Positions 6,297 to 7,166 of a stretch of 7,166 nt of DNA are shown piece by piece. Below the pieces are notes generated by a model. The model was not told the origin of the DNA. It searched no databases and saw only the letters and a list, made by a program, of their open reading frames with translations. The stretch spans positions 1 to 7,166 of the forward strand of contig JAMOUE010000301.1 of NCBI GenBank assembly GCA_027068235.1, written 5' to 3'. The position numbers were made by a program, and so were the translations under genes. Within the stretch, counting starts at the first letter, position 1, and the number at the start of each line of letters is the position of its first letter. The stretch is from Deltaproteobacteria bacterium. Its GTDB lineage: Bacteria > Desulfobacterota > Dissulfuribacteria > Dissulfuribacterales > QOAL01.

Positions 6297-7166
6297 TTAT
6301 TTGAGGCTCCCCATCATGTCATAGATTGGTCCTAACAGACCCATGACTATGATTACAAATATTATGCCAGCAAATATTATGAGCACAGGTTCAAGGGTTT
6401 TGGCTATGGTATCAACCAGCCTGTTTACCTTCACCATGTAGAAATCGGCCAGTATCTTAAGCTGGTCTGGCATGGTACCTGTTCCTTCTCCCACTCGAAC
6501 CATTCGTAAGATAAATGGCTCAAAAAAGGAGCATTCTTTGAACGCCTCTGAAATAGAGGAACCAGAGAGAACAAAATGTTTTATCTTGGAGACGTCCTTT
6601 TTTAGTATTTGGTGCGTTATGGCCCCTTCCATTACATCAAGGCTTCTAAGTACGTCTATACCAGAGGCTGTAAGTAGTGATAGATATTCAAAAAAAAATG
6701 CTAGTTGTGATGCCTTGATTATGCTTCCTATGAGTGGAACCTTTGACCAAAAGGTATCCCAGGCGAATTTTATCTTCTCATTTTTTGAGGCAAGTATACC
6801 AAAGGTAACTAAAAATATTAAAAAAATGGGGAAAAGAAACCAGTATGATTCTACTGCCTTGACTATAGAAAAAAGTATTCTTGTCATAATTGGCAGTTCT
6901 TTTAGACCAAGACTTTTAAATAGCTCAAAGAGTTTTGGCAGTACGAATATAAGCCAAAACGCCAAGGCTCCGGTCATTGCTGTCAAAATTACGACAGGAT
7001 AACTAAGGGCCTGTTTAGTTTTGTCTATGATTTCCTGAACCCTCTCTATATGGTCTGCTGCGTCTTCAAGGGTTCTATCCAGTTGGCCTGTTTCTTCTCC
7101 AAGACGTGCAAGTACAATCACAATGTTAGGGAAAATTGCTTTATGATGTGAAAGGGCTTCTGAAAA
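6297..7166 (-). CDS. Type II secretion/type IV pilus inner-membrane platform protein, GspF/PilC/MshG family (5' end cut by window edge)
   Basis: This is the polytopic inner-membrane platform protein that couples the cytoplasmic assembly ATPase to pilin extraction and polymerisation. The frame stays open to the right edge. The first in-frame candidate start, a GTG at 7119-7121, is not the true start, because the 15 codons upstream of it (FSEALSHHKAIFPNI) are typical family sequence. The visible 289 residues hold the end of the first T2SSF domain (ARLGEETGQLD), two hydrophobic helices, the second T2SSF domain (ASGIDVLRSLDVMEGA, then MVRVGEGTGTMPDQL) and a final helix ending in the usual EPVLIIFAG...GPIYDMM pattern. 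Family members are about 400 residues, so roughly 110 are missing. The TAA stop directly abuts the ATG of the next gene. Neighbours favour the MSHA branch (MshG) over GspF or PilC. The family call is very safe; the subfamily is inferred from context. Confidence 0.95.
   Translation of the reverse strand, partial: FSEALSHHKAIFPNIVIVLARLGEETGQLDRTLEDAADHIERVQEIIDKTKQALSYPVVILTAMTGALAFWLIFVLPKLFELFKSLGLKELPIMTRILFSIVKAVESYWFLFPIFLIFLVTFGILASKNEKIKFAWDTFWSKVPLIGSIIKASQLAFFFEYLSLLTASGIDVLRSLDVMEGAITHQILKKDVSKIKHFVLSGSSISEAFKECSFFEPFILRMVRVGEGTGTMPDQLKILADFYMVKVNRLVDTIAKTLEPVLIIFAGIIFVIIVMGLLGPIYDMMGSLK

Noticed and set aside
6472..7002. 176-codon open frame on the plus strand
   Set aside because: It lies wholly antisense to the well-conserved platform-protein gene, has low-complexity Ser/Ile/Lys-rich content and matches no family. 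It is a shadow frame.
7119..7121. GTG as the start of the platform protein
   Set aside because: The frame continues upstream to the window edge with residues typical of the first T2SSF domain, so the gene is cut by the edge rather than starting here.
1..7166. CRISPR array, tRNA, rRNA, insertion sequence or phage attachment site
   Set aside because: No repeated units, cloverleaf-like segments, inverted terminal repeats or integrase-like frames were seen; coding density is close to complete.

Overview
The whole window reads on the minus strand. It is the middle of one tightly packed operon for an MSHA-type (type IVb-like) pilus or closely related type II secretion-like system. Transcription enters at the right edge and leaves at the left edge. 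The proteins imply a Gram-negative (diderm) host: an outer-membrane secretin with a lipobox-like Cys, inner-membrane bitopic assembly proteins and a class III prepilin. Base composition is AT-leaning, codon use looks even from gene to gene, and starts include ATG, GTG and TTG. A Desulfobacterota-like (deltaproteobacterial) host is my best guess from the look of the proteins, but nothing here proves it.

Order in the direction of transcription: (1) the 3' two-thirds of an inner-membrane platform protein (GspF/PilC/MshG family), cut by the right edge; (2) an ExeA/GspA/MshM-type AAA+ ATPase with a transmembrane helix and a C-terminal bacterial SH3-like domain; (3) a PilM-like plus PilN-like protein in one chain (MshI type); (4) a short PilO/MshJ-like bitopic protein; (5) a PilP/GspC/MshK-like bitopic protein with an RDPF motif; (6) an MshL-type secretin; (7) a bitopic TPR protein in the MshN position; (8) the first 52 codons of a type IV prepilin, starting at TTG and cut by the left edge.

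Junctions are extremely tight: 0 nt, then overlaps of 65, 4, 16, 28 and 17 nt, and finally a 21-nt gap before the prepilin. There is no room for an independent promoter or terminator, and I saw no hairpin-plus-T-run terminator. Translation is probably coupled along the whole set.

Working model: MshG anchors the platform and the extension ATPase (not in the window). The MshI-, MshJ- and MshK-like proteins form the alignment complex that links platform to secretin. The MshM-like ATPase with its SH3-like domain probably works at peptidoglycan to help seat the secretin, with the TPR protein as a likely partner. The prepilin at the end is a substrate. The core machinery is a known family. The less ordinary points are the block order, the SH3-like fusion, the long coding overlap, the degenerate actin-like domain and the TTG-started prepilin.
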